DNA of 64,000 bases, taken from assembly GCF_014697075.1 (NCBI RefSeq), contig NZ_JACJRE010000002.1, positions 231,317 through 295,316 on the forward strand, read 5' to 3'. The notes beneath the pieces were generated by a model. The model searched no databases. It was not told the DNA's origin and was given only the letters and a program-made list of their open reading frames with translations. This stretch comes from Tolypothrix sp. FACHB-123. GTDB taxonomy: Bacteria > Cyanobacteriota > Cyanobacteriia > Cyanobacteriales > Nostocaceae. The first letter of the stretch is position 1. Every line of letters starts with the position of its first letter. Shown in pieces: positions 9,480-18,407 of the stretch. Both the position numbers and the translations under genes were made by a program.

Positions 9480-10510
9480 TCAGATACAGGTTTAAGCGAC
9501 TAGAAATAATGGAATGCCGTAAAACTTTTGATCGCTACTTGGATAATTGCTCATAAATTATCGATACTTAGTGAAATTTATACAATTAATTTTCTGCTAG
9601 ACAATTTTAAATATTTTTAATTAATGACAATTATTTAGATATTCAATCAAATTTGCTCCTTACTACATTGAATATAAATTTTGCAATTACTGTATTATTA
9701 ATTACTATATTACATTAATACATTTAATATTCAGCGTTAAATCATTTATATAACATAATCAATGCATTTAAATATTGAATTATTAATATAGATAATGCGC
9801 AATAATACAATTCAAACCTAGAGAATTAATCAAGATAATTTATTGGATTGAGTCTGGTTATAAATAAAATTTTTTAAATGATAAAATCACTCCAAATGAG
9901 GGAAACTTAGCTAAAATTTTGATATTTGTCATATTCTGGTAAAAACTTTTTTGATTTCAGTGAATTTTAATAAGATAAAAAATACGTAACTGAGATTGTG
10001 GCTAATTCATTGCTAAAGTTAAGTAGTAGGTTGGAGAATATTTAAAATTTGCTATCAAAAACATCTGGGACGAGCCATACATTTTTTCCTAAAATTCCTA
10101 GTATAATCAATCACCTAAAATTACAGAGTGTTTTATTTGTTATTCACACTGAAGTTGGGTTAGCAAACAACCAATAGATTTATTAGTGTAAATCAAGTGT
10201 TTATTTATACAAAATATTAGTGCCAAGATTAATATAATTAATATTTCCCCTTCAGACCAAGACTTCAAAAAAGCGATACTTATTAGTCTGAGATTGCTGA
10301 AGTATCACTGTCTATCTTGACTTAACTTTAAATTTGAAAGTTTAAGAATAGGTAAGCTTTTAGTGAAATGTATGCTAGTTCACTAATTTTTCATATTTGA
10401 TTTTACTCGAAACTATAAACGGTCAATAGTCTATGTGTCTATTATTGACTATGGATTGTTGACAACATTAATCTTGATTGCCCGAGTTTGCTCACTTCTA
10501 CTGACTTTAA
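9480..10510. other. Long AT-rich intergenic region, nothing recognised
   Basis: About 1 kb with no open frame of note. It is visibly richer in A and T than its surroundings. I find no tRNA or rRNA shape, no tandem array and no strong hairpin with T-run. It separates the Crp/Fnr gene from the end of phoU, so it may hold the long upstream control region of the former. Confidence 0.5.
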
Positions 10511-11179
10511 TCAATAATGTTGACCAGTCACAATATAGGCTACTCTTTGCCCGATGTTAGTAGCATGATCTGCCATGCGCTCTAAATAGCGAATAGCCAA
10601 AGCTAACAGTACAATCGGTTCTACCACACCTGGAACATCCTTTTGAAAAGCTAAAGTCTGATATAGACGTTCATAGGCATTATCGACAGTATCATCCAAA
10701 TGCTTAATACTTCGTCCACCAGCTTCATCCAAATCAGCTAAAGCCACTAAGCTAGTAGCTAACATCGCTTGCGCATGATGGGACATAACTGCAATCTCTG
10801 GTAAAGACGGATGAGGTGGATAAGGAAAGATTTTAATGGCAATTTCAGCAATATCTTCAGCGTAATCCCCAATTCGCTCTAAATCTCGTACTAGCTGCAT
10901 AAAAGCACTCAAGCACCGCAAATCTTGCGGCGCAGGGTCTTGCATAGTCATAATCGCCGTACAGTCTGATTCTATCTGTCTATAAAAGCGATCAATTTTT
11001 TTATCTAATTGAGGAAGTGCCTCAGCTGCTGTTAAATTGCGGGAAAATAAGGCTTGATGACTGAGACGAAACGATTGTTCCACCAAAGCTCCCATGCGTA
11101 ATACATCCCGCTCTAAGCGCCTCATAGCGCGTGCTAGCTGGTTTCCATCAGAATTGGAGCTATCAATGGCAGCGTTCAC
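10511..11179 (-). CDS. phoU: Phosphate signalling protein PhoU
   Basis: 222 residues, of the usual PhoU length, made of two three-helix repeats with the conserved metal-site patterns RDLERIGDYAEDIAE (first repeat) and RYLERMADHATNIGQRVAYIVTG (second). PhoU links the Pst phosphate transporter to the sensor kinase and keeps the Pho regulon off when phosphate is sufficient. GTG start at 11179. It is the third gene of sphR-sphS-phoU, 30 bp after sphS. No pst transporter genes occur in the window. Confidence 0.95.
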   Translation of the reverse strand: MNAAIDSSNSDGNQLARAMRRLERDVLRMGALVEQSFRLSHQALFSRNLTAAEALPQLDKKIDRFYRQIESDCTAIMTMQDPAPQDLRCLSAFMQLVRDLERIGDYAEDIAEIAIKIFPYPPHPSLPEIAVMSHHAQAMLATSLVALADLDEAGGRSIKHLDDTVDNAYERLYQTLAFQKDVPGVVEPIVLLALAIRYLERMADHATNIGQRVAYIVTGQHY

Positions 11180-11209
11180 ACTTATCTTGTTAAGATTGGA
11201 GTTATTTTT

Positions 11210-12541
11210 TTAACTATAGTCTTGGCTGGAGGTATTTGCCATGACTTCTGGTAGTTGGAATTGTATCCATGCACCACCAGTTTCGGGGTGATTCATGGCT
11301 TTGATCCAGCCACCGTGGGCGAGAATAATTTGTTTGACTATTGCCAACCCTAAACCACTACCTACAATTGTAGTTGTCGAATTAGTATCTTGTACTTGAT
11401 TACGTGCCCGTGCTTTATCCCCCCGGTAGAAGCGTTCAAAAACATGGGGTAAATCTGTTTGGGAAAAACCAACGCCAGAGTCAATAATATCGATTTCTAA
11501 AGTGGGGGGAGTAGAATTGATACTTTGAGTATCTTCTGGTGATATTATTTTGGCTTGAATTTGAATAGTGGTGTCAGCAGGACTGTATTTAATACAGTTG
11601 TCTAGCAAGTTAAGAAAAACTTGATACATCCGCGAGCGATCTGCCTTAATTAAGACAGATTCTGTTTGTGAATAGCTCAGATTGAGATTTTGCCTTTGAG
11701 CTAGGGGTTCTAAACTTTCCCAAACAGAGGTAATGAGCGATCGCACTTCCACTGTTTCCGGATTTAATTGAATAGTTGGATCTGTTTCCATTTGAGTGAG
11801 ATCTAACCAACCTTGTACCAAGTTAATCAAACGATCGACTTCTTGCATCAGGCGGTTAACCCAACGATTTAAAGGTGGTTCCAAGCGGTTTTGTAAAGTT
11901 TCCACAACCAAACGAATCGAAGTTAAGGGTGTTCTCAGTTCATGGGCTAGATCGGAAAAAGAACGCTCTCTGACTTGATTCATATCTAGCAGCGGTTGGC
12001 AATTTTCCAAAAATACCCCCACTTGTCCCTTCGGTAAAGGGAAACTAGTTGCACGTAAAGCCAGAGACTTTACTTCTAACATTGCTGCCGCATTCTCAAA
12101 AGAGGGGTGAAACACCCACTCTTTCACCCTTGGTTGTTGACAATCTCGCGTTTGCTCAATTAAGCGGTCAAGTTCATAAGACCGCACTAACTCTAGTAAT
12201 AATCGCACTTGTCCTGGTTGCCAGCGCTCTAGGTACAATATTTCCTTAGCTAATTTATTGCACCACAGCAGTTGATTTTCTTCATCTACCTGCAAATATC
12301 CTAACGGTGCAACATTCAGCAGTTCTTGGTATGTTTCCAAAGTCTCCTGTAAATCCTGCCGTTTTTGCATAAGCACAGCAATTCTCTGCCGCAGACGGGG
12401 CATCAGCGGCAGTGCTATGTTGGAATAATGAGAATTTAAAGGTTTGAATATTCGCTTCAGGTAATGCTCCAGTTGTACCTGTTGCCATATCCAAAATCCA
12501 ATGCCTAAGGCTAAACCCAGAGAAAATCCCAATAGAAACAT
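11210..12541 (-). CDS. sphS: Phosphate-sensing histidine kinase SphS (PhoR-like)
   Basis: 443 residues. One N-terminal membrane helix (about residues 3-22) is followed by a PAS-like domain (TYQELLNVAPLGYLQVDEEN, about 70-180), the dimerisation/phosphoacceptor helix FSDLAHELRTPL with His200, and a HATPase domain with N-box LNLLDNCIKYSP and G-boxes DIIDSGVGF and GSGLGLAIV. This is the SphS/PhoR arrangement used to sense low phosphate. It lies between the response regulator upstream and phoU downstream, which supports the assignment. Confidence 0.92.
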   Translation of the reverse strand: MFLLGFSLGLALGIGFWIWQQVQLEHYLKRIFKPLNSHYSNIALPLMPRLRQRIAVLMQKRQDLQETLETYQELLNVAPLGYLQVDEENQLLWCNKLAKEILYLERWQPGQVRLLLELVRSYELDRLIEQTRDCQQPRVKEWVFHPSFENAAAMLEVKSLALRATSFPLPKGQVGVFLENCQPLLDMNQVRERSFSDLAHELRTPLTSIRLVVETLQNRLEPPLNRWVNRLMQEVDRLINLVQGWLDLTQMETDPTIQLNPETVEVRSLITSVWESLEPLAQRQNLNLSYSQTESVLIKADRSRMYQVFLNLLDNCIKYSPADTTIQIQAKIISPEDTQSINSTPPTLEIDIIDSGVGFSQTDLPHVFERFYRGDKARARNQVQDTNSTTTIVGSGLGLAIVKQIILAHGGWIKAMNHPETGGAWIQFQLPEVMANTSSQDYS

Positions 12542-12594
12542 TTAAGTTATTAGTTGCTCGATCACAACTAAAAACTAACAATTATCGTCCACAT

Positions 12595-13347
12595 TTATCC
12601 AAATCGATAGCCAAAACCTCTGACAGTCACAATATATTCGGGACGACTGGGGTCTAGCTCTAATTTTTCCCGCAACCAACGGATGTGAACGTCAACGGTT
12701 TTACTGTCTCCCACAAAATCTGGCCCCCAGACTTGATCTAGCAGTTGTTCCCGCGACCACACCCGGCGCGCATAACTCATAAATAGTTCTAGAAGTCGAA
12801 ACTCTTTGGGGGAGAGATTTACCTCTTGACCGCGGACTAGAACCCTACACTCTTGTGGATTCAAGCTGACATCCTTGTACTTTAAAATCGGTAGTTGTGG
12901 CACAGTGCTGAAGCGTTGGCGACGTAGTAAAGCACGACAACGCGCAACTAATTCCCGCATACTAAAAGGTTTGGTTAGATAGTCATCTGCACCCACCTCT
13001 AAACCGAGTACGCGGTCAGTTTCACTGCCTTTGGCACTAATCATTAAAATTGGTACTGGGTTGCCTTGATGACGCAGTAAGCGGCAAATATCTAATCCAT
13101 TTATCTGTGGCAGCATTAAGTCAAGGATTACCAAGTCTAAGGACTCTTCCCCTGAGTTGGGTTCACAGTTTTTGAGATATTCTACAGCTGCTCGCCCATC
13201 TGTGGTAGTTACTACCTCATAGCCTTCTTCCTCCAATGCTACAACTACCATTTCTCGGATTAGTTCTTCATCTTCGACTATGAGAATACGGCTGGTTTGC
13301 CCTATATCTGCTTTGGCAGAAAACTTGGTTGATTCACTGGTATACAT
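12595..13347 (-). CDS. sphR: Response regulator SphR (PhoB-like)
   Basis: 250 residues. The receiver domain has the acidic pair in ILIVEDEE, the phosphoacceptor Asp76 (LVILDLMLP) and the conserved Lys in DDYLTKPFSMREL. The C-terminal OmpR/PhoB winged helix ends with VWGPDFVGDSKTVDVHIRWLREKL and ITVRGFGYRFG. It is expected to activate phosphatase and phosphate-transport genes under phosphate starvation. First gene of a leftward operon with sphS and phoU; the upstream region 13348-13823 is shared with the divergent coiled-coil genes. Confidence 0.93.
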   Translation of the reverse strand: MYTSESTKFSAKADIGQTSRILIVEDEELIREMVVVALEEEGYEVVTTTDGRAAVEYLKNCEPNSGEESLDLVILDLMLPQINGLDICRLLRHQGNPVPILMISAKGSETDRVLGLEVGADDYLTKPFSMRELVARCRALLRRQRFSTVPQLPILKYKDVSLNPQECRVLVRGQEVNLSPKEFRLLELFMSYARRVWSREQLLDQVWGPDFVGDSKTVDVHIRWLREKLELDPSRPEYIVTVRGFGYRFG

Positions 13348-13823
13348 TAGATTAGTGTCACAAAAGGTTGGGTCTGTTCTGCGATCGATATGGCAATTGG
13401 ATCAATTATCTTGCTTGGATGTAGCTGCAATTCTACATCCGCTGGCTTCATTTATAAAACTTAACATCCGTAACATTACCCAACTTATTATAAGTATCAA
13501 CGCTACACCCTGCCAAGGATGTTTGCAGTAAATTTATATCTTGAAGTTTATCTATAACTACATTTGCATCTTGACAAGAATAAATTCAATCTAGTACCAT
13601 ATTAGTACATAAATACTATCAAGCAAATAAAAAATACTTTACCCAGCAAAAGCAAGGATTGAAGGACACTTTCAAGAAGCAGTAAGTGCCTTTTGATTCT
13701 ACCTTTCAGTATTTACACTGCGCTAAAAACGCTGATTTTTAGGCTACTCTGATGTCTGCATCGAGTATGTTTTGGTATGACTTGCTACTCGCTACATTGT
13801 TCCATTTTGACAGGAGTTGAAGT
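13348..13823. other. Divergent promoter region between sphR and coiled-coil genes
   Basis: No gene seen. A stretch near 13458-13485 has loosely spaced TAAC words (CTTAACAT, CGTAACAT) that recall a Pho box, but the repeats do not show regular spacing, so I do not call a site. An AGGAG sits 8 bases before the ATG at 13824. Confidence 0.4.
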
Positions 13824-14807
13824 ATGACTACAGTTGCAGTCAAAGACAGCAAACAACAAATAGTACAAGCATTTCAACAAATTCTCGCAGAACGGAAAAA
13901 ATTAGATTTAAAAATAGCTACGAAACAAGAGGAAGCAGAAAAGGCAAAAAATCAAGAAATCTTAGCTGCGGCTTCTACATATACGGTAGATAGTATTGTT
14001 AAAGGTTTAGCTGATTTACAATTAGAATTTGGTAGCATTGTCACTTCTCTGTCAGAAAAATTAGCAAAAGAAACCGCTAAATTAGATGAATTAAATCGAG
14101 CTATAGAAATTGAAACTCAGCATTTACAAGAACTGCAACAAATCAGAATTGTCGCCGATGCTTTAGATATTTTAAATCAAGAGCATCAAGAAAAGTTAAA
14201 GTTTTTAGAACAAGAAATATCTAGTAAGCGCGAAGCTTTAGAAAAAGAAATTACCATTAGGCGTAAAGAATGGCAAAAAGAACAAGCAGAATATGAAGAA
14301 GCTTTACAAGCTTACAATGAATTAATAGCGAAACAACGCAATACTGAAGCGGAAGAATATCAATATAAGTTAGAAACTACAAGAAAGCTAACTACAGATG
14401 CTTATGAAGCCAGAAAACGCAATTTAGAAAGAGAAATCCAAGAAAGCACTCAACAGAAAGAGAAAAATTGGACGGAACGAGAAAAAGTCCTGAATGTAAA
14501 CCAGTCTCTATTTGCAGAAAACCAAAAGAAAATTGCGGCTTTCCCGACAGAGTTGGAAGAGGCTATTAAGAAAGCCAGAGAAGAAGCCATTAAAGAAACC
14601 AACCAAAAAGCTAAGGTTGAAGCTGATTTGTTTGAGAAAGAGTGGGAATCTAGCAAACAGAGTTACGAACTCAAAATTCAGTCTTTAGAAGAAACGATTA
14701 AAAAACAAACCGAGCAAATTGAAGGTATTACTACTCAATTGCAAACTGCATTAAAACAGGCTCAAGACTTAGCGATGAGAGCTTTTGATAGTTCTAATGC
14801 TAAATAG
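13824..14807 (+). CDS. Coiled-coil protein, first of a tandem paralogous pair
   Basis: 327 residues, almost entirely helical and rich in E, K and Q. A short conserved globular-looking stretch (YTVDSIVKGLADLQLEFGS, about residues 52-70) is shared with the next gene, as are a central KLTTDAYEARKRNL segment and the end LQTALKQAQDLAMRAF. No signal peptide, membrane helix or enzymatic motif. AGGAG lies 8 bases before the ATG. Tandem coiled-coil-rich proteins of this size include filament-forming proteins described in Anabaena (such as LfiA/LfiB); the resemblance is in arrangement and composition and I cannot prove orthology. Forms an operon with the gene at 14850. Confidence 0.8.
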   Translation: MTTVAVKDSKQQIVQAFQQILAERKKLDLKIATKQEEAEKAKNQEILAAASTYTVDSIVKGLADLQLEFGSIVTSLSEKLAKETAKLDELNRAIEIETQHLQELQQIRIVADALDILNQEHQEKLKFLEQEISSKREALEKEITIRRKEWQKEQAEYEEALQAYNELIAKQRNTEAEEYQYKLETTRKLTTDAYEARKRNLEREIQESTQQKEKNWTEREKVLNVNQSLFAENQKKIAAFPTELEEAIKKAREEAIKETNQKAKVEADLFEKEWESSKQSYELKIQSLEETIKKQTEQIEGITTQLQTALKQAQDLAMRAFDSSNAK

Positions 14808-14849
14808 AAATTAATTGAAAAGTGATTTTGTAAATAATGGAGGGTTGTT

Positions 14850-15941
14850 GTGGTAGCGAAAAAACCAACTGATAAGAGTACTAAAGCGGAAATTCTTCAG
14901 GCTTATGAAGAGTTAGCCAAAGAAGCAGCATCTGTAAAAACGCAACTGAATCAAGTTTTGAAAGAAAACCAATCTCTAAGCCAATCTTCTAGTAAAGATA
15001 AGCCCAAAATAGAACCAAAAACTACTATGAATCAGCCATCTACTGTACAACAAAAAATGAATTATACCATTGAAAGCTTGGCTAAAATTCAATTGGGCTT
15101 TGGTAGTGCGGCAAATGAATTATCTGAACAGCTAACGACACAAGCATCGAAATTAGGAGAAATTAGAGAAAATGTAGAGAAAGAAGTTCAAGAATTAAAG
15201 CAACTACATAATTTAGAAATTACTGCTGATATTTTGGATAATCTGATTGCTAGTTATGAAGATAATTCTAAGAATTATCAAGAAGAATTTAGCCAACAGA
15301 AGGAAGTTTTATTTCAAGAGTTAGATGAACAAAGAAAAACTTGGCTTAAAGAACAAGATGAAAATCATCGATTAGTCAAAGAACGAGATGAAAATCTCAA
15401 GAAAACTCGCCAAAGAGATGAAGCAGAATATAAATATAATTTAGAACTTCAGCGCAAGTTGACGCAAGATGAATATGAACAACAGCAAAAAGGGCTAAAT
15501 AAACAATTAGAAGAATTCCAGCAAGAAACAGAGAAAGCTTGGGCGGAAAAGGAAAAAACAATTGCAGAACGAGAAAAGCAATTTGAAGAGTCTAAAGCAA
15601 AAGTAGAAGCATTTCCTAAAGAGAAAGAAACCGCAATTAAAAAAGCCACGGAAGAAGGTAAGGGAATTGCTTACTATCAAGCTAAAGTTAAATCAGATTT
15701 GTACAATAAGGAAGTTGAAGGACAAAAGCGTTTTTACGAACAGAGATTACAGTCTCTAGAGCAGACTATTAGTAATCAAGATAATCGTCTGGAAAACCTT
15801 TCTAAACAACTTGAATCTGCTCTCAAACAAGTGCAAGATTTAGCAGTTAAAGCTATTGAAGGGACTGCGAATGTTAATTCTTATCAAGCGATTAAAGAAA
15901 TTGCTTTAGAACAGGCGAAAAGTCAGGTAAAGAATAAATAA
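14850..15941 (+). CDS. Coiled-coil protein, second of the tandem paralogous pair
   Basis: 363 residues, paralogous to the preceding protein: YTIESLAKIQLGFGSAANELS, then ELQRKLTQDEYEQQQKGLN and LESALKQVQDLAVKAIEG line up with it. It differs by an N-terminal extension of about 60 residues rich in S, K and Q, and a short C-terminal tail (YQAIKEIALEQAK). The start is GTG at 14850, decided by GGAGG 7 bases upstream. The spacing of 42 bp from the first gene implies co-transcription, as for subunits of a heteropolymer. A strong hairpin (15977-16006) follows. Confidence 0.8.
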   Translation: MVAKKPTDKSTKAEILQAYEELAKEAASVKTQLNQVLKENQSLSQSSSKDKPKIEPKTTMNQPSTVQQKMNYTIESLAKIQLGFGSAANELSEQLTTQASKLGEIRENVEKEVQELKQLHNLEITADILDNLIASYEDNSKNYQEEFSQQKEVLFQELDEQRKTWLKEQDENHRLVKERDENLKKTRQRDEAEYKYNLELQRKLTQDEYEQQQKGLNKQLEEFQQETEKAWAEKEKTIAEREKQFEESKAKVEAFPKEKETAIKKATEEGKGIAYYQAKVKSDLYNKEVEGQKRFYEQRLQSLEQTISNQDNRLENLSKQLESALKQVQDLAVKAIEGTANVNSYQAIKEIALEQAKSQVKNK

Positions 15942-15976
15942 ACTATTCTGCTCTTAAGTGACAAAATCCATCGTGA

Positions 15977-16006
15977 GGGCTGTTAACACTTGACAGTTAA
16001 CAGCCC
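15977..16006 (+). terminator. Strong hairpin after the coiled-coil operon
   Basis: GGGCTGTTAAC and GTTAACAGCCC form a perfect 11-bp stem with an 8-base loop, 36 bases after the second stop codon. No T-run follows, so it may act as a processing or stabilising hairpin rather than a classical terminator. Confidence 0.55.
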
Positions 16007-16182
16007 ATATAAGTAGTTATGTAATTTAGACAAGCATTAGTACTTACAGCTATTTTCAGGTAAATAGACAACGCTGTAGGGAACATCGACAATCTTTTGC
16101 TATATACAATAATTTTACTGGTGGCGTGCCCCTACGACAGATGTGGTTCAAATAGGTGAAAACTGCTGTAACAGCATATTAT

Positions 16183-16207
16183 GTTGGGTTTCGTTCCTAA
16201 ACCCAAC
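16183..16207. repeat. Dispersed GTTGGGTTT inverted repeat
   Basis: Perfect 9-bp arms (GTTGGGTTT / AAACCCAAC) around CGTTCCT. This word with a CGTTCCT-type loop is a familiar small dispersed repeat in Nostocales intergenic DNA. Confidence 0.6.
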
Positions 16208-16310
16208 CTACACAGGTGAGGATTTTTGAGGCTAATTGAAATTCTAGACTTGTAGTTTTGTGAATACAATAAATGTAGAAAGCCAGTCTAGTTAATTGAT
16301 TTTTCCTTCA

Positions 16311-16418
16311 TTATTAATGATGATGAGTTAGTAGTCAGCAGTTTATTTTTGCCTAATTTGAGGTTAAATGACTGACTAGAGAATTCTATACCCATCATCA
16401 TTAATGCTGATGGTTTTT
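16311..16418 (+). ncRNA. Possible small RNA: nested stem-loop ending in terminator hairpin
   Basis: The outer arms ATTAATGATGATG (about 16313-16325) and CATCATCATTAAT (16393-16405) are exact complements, and inside them TAGTCAG pairs with CTGACTA. The right end can also fold alone as a near-perfect 22-base hairpin (16392-16413) followed by TTTTT. This could be a small structured RNA with its own terminator, or a mobile repeat. No known RNA family was recognised. Confidence 0.3.
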
Positions 16419-16489
16419 CTGTAAATACTATATTGCTGCAAACTCTAGATAGACAATTGGGAATACAAATAATTTATCTACAATCAGAT

Positions 16490-16606
16490 TTATTGATCTC
16501 TTTTAGGTGGAATTCCATTATCCATTGGTTTTTTTCTACCTGGTGTTTGACGATCTTGATTTTTTTGATTGGCTGATTGCTGGGATTTGTTTGCTTTATT
16601 GGACAT
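16490..16606 (-). CDS. Very small basic protein (38 aa)
   Basis: ATG at 16606 with GGG about 8 bases upstream, ending TAA at 16490. The peptide is rich in K, Q, N and P (MSNKANKSQQSANQKNQ..., PGRKKPMDNGIPPKRDQ at the end), hydrophilic and with no hydrophobic segment, so probably disordered. It does not look like a random shadow frame: composition is strongly biased and no other gene overlaps it. I do not recognise the family. Confidence 0.45.
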   Translation of the reverse strand: MSNKANKSQQSANQKNQDRQTPGRKKPMDNGIPPKRDQ

Positions 16607-16842
16607 GATTTTAACCCTGTGAAGAATGTGTAATTTGTCTACAGTTTTAATCTACATGATATGTCAGGTTATTTCCGCAAAATATTTTAAGGGTTTATAA
16701 TTTACTCAAATAAAAATAGCTAATTCTCAATTTTCTTAGGTTGTATGATTTCAGACGATGAAAATGCTTGTAATTCAGGCTTTGCCGGGATGAGAAGCAA
16801 AGCATAGAATGAGCCATAAAATTAAGTTTGTAACATAAATTC

Positions 16843-16877
16843 AAAAAAAAAGAGACGCCTTATGATTGTACGTCCCT
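16843..16877 (-). terminator. Intrinsic terminator on the minus strand
   Basis: Minus-strand AGGGACG pairs with CGTCTCT (one G-U pair) and is followed by a run of nine T. It lies 65 bases beyond the small frame ending at 16942 and suggests that this strand is transcribed here. Confidence 0.6.
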
Positions 16878-16941
16878 AGAACAGAGGAAACCCATTACTT
16901 ATTAAAAATAAAATTGAAAATAAAATTAAAAAATTTAAAAA

Positions 16942-17079
16942 TTAATGTTTAAAAACTCTCACAAATAGAAACTTAGTTTGTTGTATCAAGCTTTTGAGGT
17001 TGCTGTTAAACCTAATAGCGCCAGGTTCAGTTTTGCTTGGCTTACCAATTTTGGGAGGTTTGGGACGAGGACGTTTCAT
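16942..17079 (-). CDS. Possible very small Pro/Lys-rich protein (45 aa)
   Basis: ATG at 17079; the peptide begins MKRPRPKPPKIGKPSKTEPG and ends FLFVRVFKH. No convincing ribosome binding site, but an intrinsic terminator sits just downstream on the same strand. It could equally be the coding-looking part of a small RNA. Low confidence. Confidence 0.25.
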   Translation of the reverse strand: MKRPRPKPPKIGKPSKTEPGAIRFNSNLKSLIQQTKFLFVRVFKH

Positions 17080-17160
17080 TGGACACAATGATTGATGCTT
17101 AACTCGCTACACATTGGACTACAAGGGTATAAATTATGAATCCGGAAAATTTAAAGTAAA

Positions 17161-17260
17161 TGAGGTACGCGCTTCGGGGCATGGCAGCGTCGGGGCATGG
17201 CAGTGCCACTGCCCCTACAATCAACGATAATATGTACCTCAGCAACTGGCAATCTGCTGT
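17161..17260. repeat. Dispersed element with TGAGGTAC / GTACCTCA ends
   Basis: Terminal words TGAGGTAC (17161-17168) and GTACCTCA (17234-17241) are exact inverted repeats. The body, with GGGGCATGGCAGTGCCA and GCCCCTACAATCAACG, and the right flank ACTGGCAATCTGCTGT recur at 47293-47375. This copy has an extra internal duplication of the GTCGGGGCATGGCAG segment. Part of the body recurs again at 63137-63167. Confidence 0.75.
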
Positions 17261-17287
17261 ATCTGTTTTTAGAGAGGAGAGGACATG

Positions 17288-18061
17288 TTAAGCAAATGAG
17301 GAGAAATCCAGATTGGGGGGAATATCTTGAATACGTCCAGGGCCGATCGCACGTAATGCTTCTTTAAGGTCAACATCGCCAGTATACAAGGCACGACCAA
17401 CAATTACACCAGTTACACCTTGGGGTTCTAAAGCTAATAAGCTCAATAAGTCGGTAACAGAACTGACACCACCAGAAGCTATGACTGGAATTGAAATTGT
17501 ACTAGCGAGTTCTCGCAATGCTTCTATATTGGGGCCGGAGAGTGTACCATCACGATGGATATCGGTGTAAATAATGGCTGCTGCTCCCAATTCTTGCATT
17601 TGTACGGCTAGTTGGGTAGCTAAAACTTCTGAGGTTTCTAACCAACCGCGAGTGGCTACGAGTCCGTTACGTGCGTCAATGCCAATAATAATCTGTCTGG
17701 GGAATTCTTGGCAGAGTTGCTGGACTAACTGGGGTTGTTCTACGGCGACAGTTCCGAGAATCGCCCGTTGTACGCCTGTATTAAATAGCTGCTGAACGCT
17801 GGTGCGATCGCGCAATCCCCCACCAACTTGAATGGGTACGGATACAGCTTGCGCGATCGCCTCAATTGCGGCTAAATTGACAATCTTACCGGCTTTGGCT
17901 CCATCAAGATCCACCACATGTAGCCTAGATGCACCATGATCTACCCATTGTTTAGCAACATCAGCCGGGTTCTCGCTAAAAACTTGCGAGCGATCGTAGT
18001 CCCCCTGATAAAGTCTTACACAGCGCCCTGCTAATAAATCAATTGCTGGAATTACATCCAT
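17288..18061 (-). CDS. hisA: ProFAR isomerase HisA
   Basis: 257 residues, a full-length HisA barrel: [22 protein letters not shown] with catalytic Asp8, the first phosphate site VGGGLRD, the second catalytic Asp in IGIDARNG, and the C-terminal phosphate site IASGGVSS. It isomerises the aminoimidazole carboxamide ribotide intermediate in the fourth step of histidine synthesis. Stand-alone, as is usual in cyanobacteria where his genes are scattered; hisC is also in this window, 36 kb away. GGACAAGG lies just before the ATG. Confidence 0.96.
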   Translation of the reverse strand: MDVIPAIDLLAGRCVRLYQGDYDRSQVFSENPADVAKQWVDHGASRLHVVDLDGAKAGKIVNLAAIEAIAQAVSVPIQVGGGLRDRTSVQQLFNTGVQRAILGTVAVEQPQLVQQLCQEFPRQIIIGIDARNGLVATRGWLETSEVLATQLAVQMQELGAAAIIYTDIHRDGTLSGPNIEALRELASTISIPVIASGGVSSVTDLLSLLALEPQGVTGVIVGRALYTGDVDLKEALRAIGPGRIQDIPPNLDFSSFA

Positions 18062-18092
18062 TTACCTTGTCCTCAATCCAATCCAAAGCTAG

Positions 18093-18407
18093 CTATAAGT
18101 GGTTTTTCTCTGTGGCAATTTTCTGTTTTAATTGCTTTACAGCTTGCCAAAAACCTAACACGATCAGAATATTCGCCAGAGTCAAAAACACTTCTGCACC
18201 ACCGTGCAACCAATCGACATTGGCTAAAGCTTTACCATAATGTACTTTGGCATAAATTCCAGCTGGGATGGTAACACCGACAAACACTAAAGTGCCGTAA
18301 AATCCATACAAAGCCAAACGTGGCATTTGTTGACTGCGGCTGATAAACCACAAGAAACCCAAGTAAGGAAATAGTGACAGGGCAAAAAGGGCGTCTTTTG
18401 AGATCAT
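18093..18407 (-). CDS. DUF3593 membrane protein
   Basis: 104 residues with three hydrophobic helices (FALSLFPYLGFLWFI, LALYGFYGTLVFVGVTIPAG and FLTLANILIVLGFWQAV). This is the DUF3593 family of cyanobacteria and plastids. Its ATG overlaps the stop codon of the DUF2499 gene as ATGA, so the two are translationally coupled. The function is unknown; conserved pairing in oxygenic phototrophs suggests a thylakoid or plastid-envelope role. Confidence 0.85.
   Translation of the reverse strand: MISKDALFALSLFPYLGFLWFISRSQQMPRLALYGFYGTLVFVGVTIPAGIYAKVHYGKALANVDWLHGGAEVFLTLANILIVLGFWQAVKQLKQKIATEKNHL

Larger units (their letters stand above)
16007..16489. other. Intergenic region with repeat remnants and a possible small RNA
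   Basis: No protein gene. It holds a degenerate copy of the GTGCCCCTAC repeat end (about 16126-16136), a GTTGGGTTT hairpin (16183-16207) and a nested inverted-repeat structure ending in a T-run (16311-16418). Confidence 0.5.

Noticed and set aside
12282-12581. 99-codon frame at the sphS start
   Set aside because: A shadow of sphS in another phase on the same strand; composition is random and it lacks any domain.
13458-13485. Pho box upstream of sphR
   Set aside because: TAAC words are present but without regular 8- or 11-bp spacing; too weak to call.
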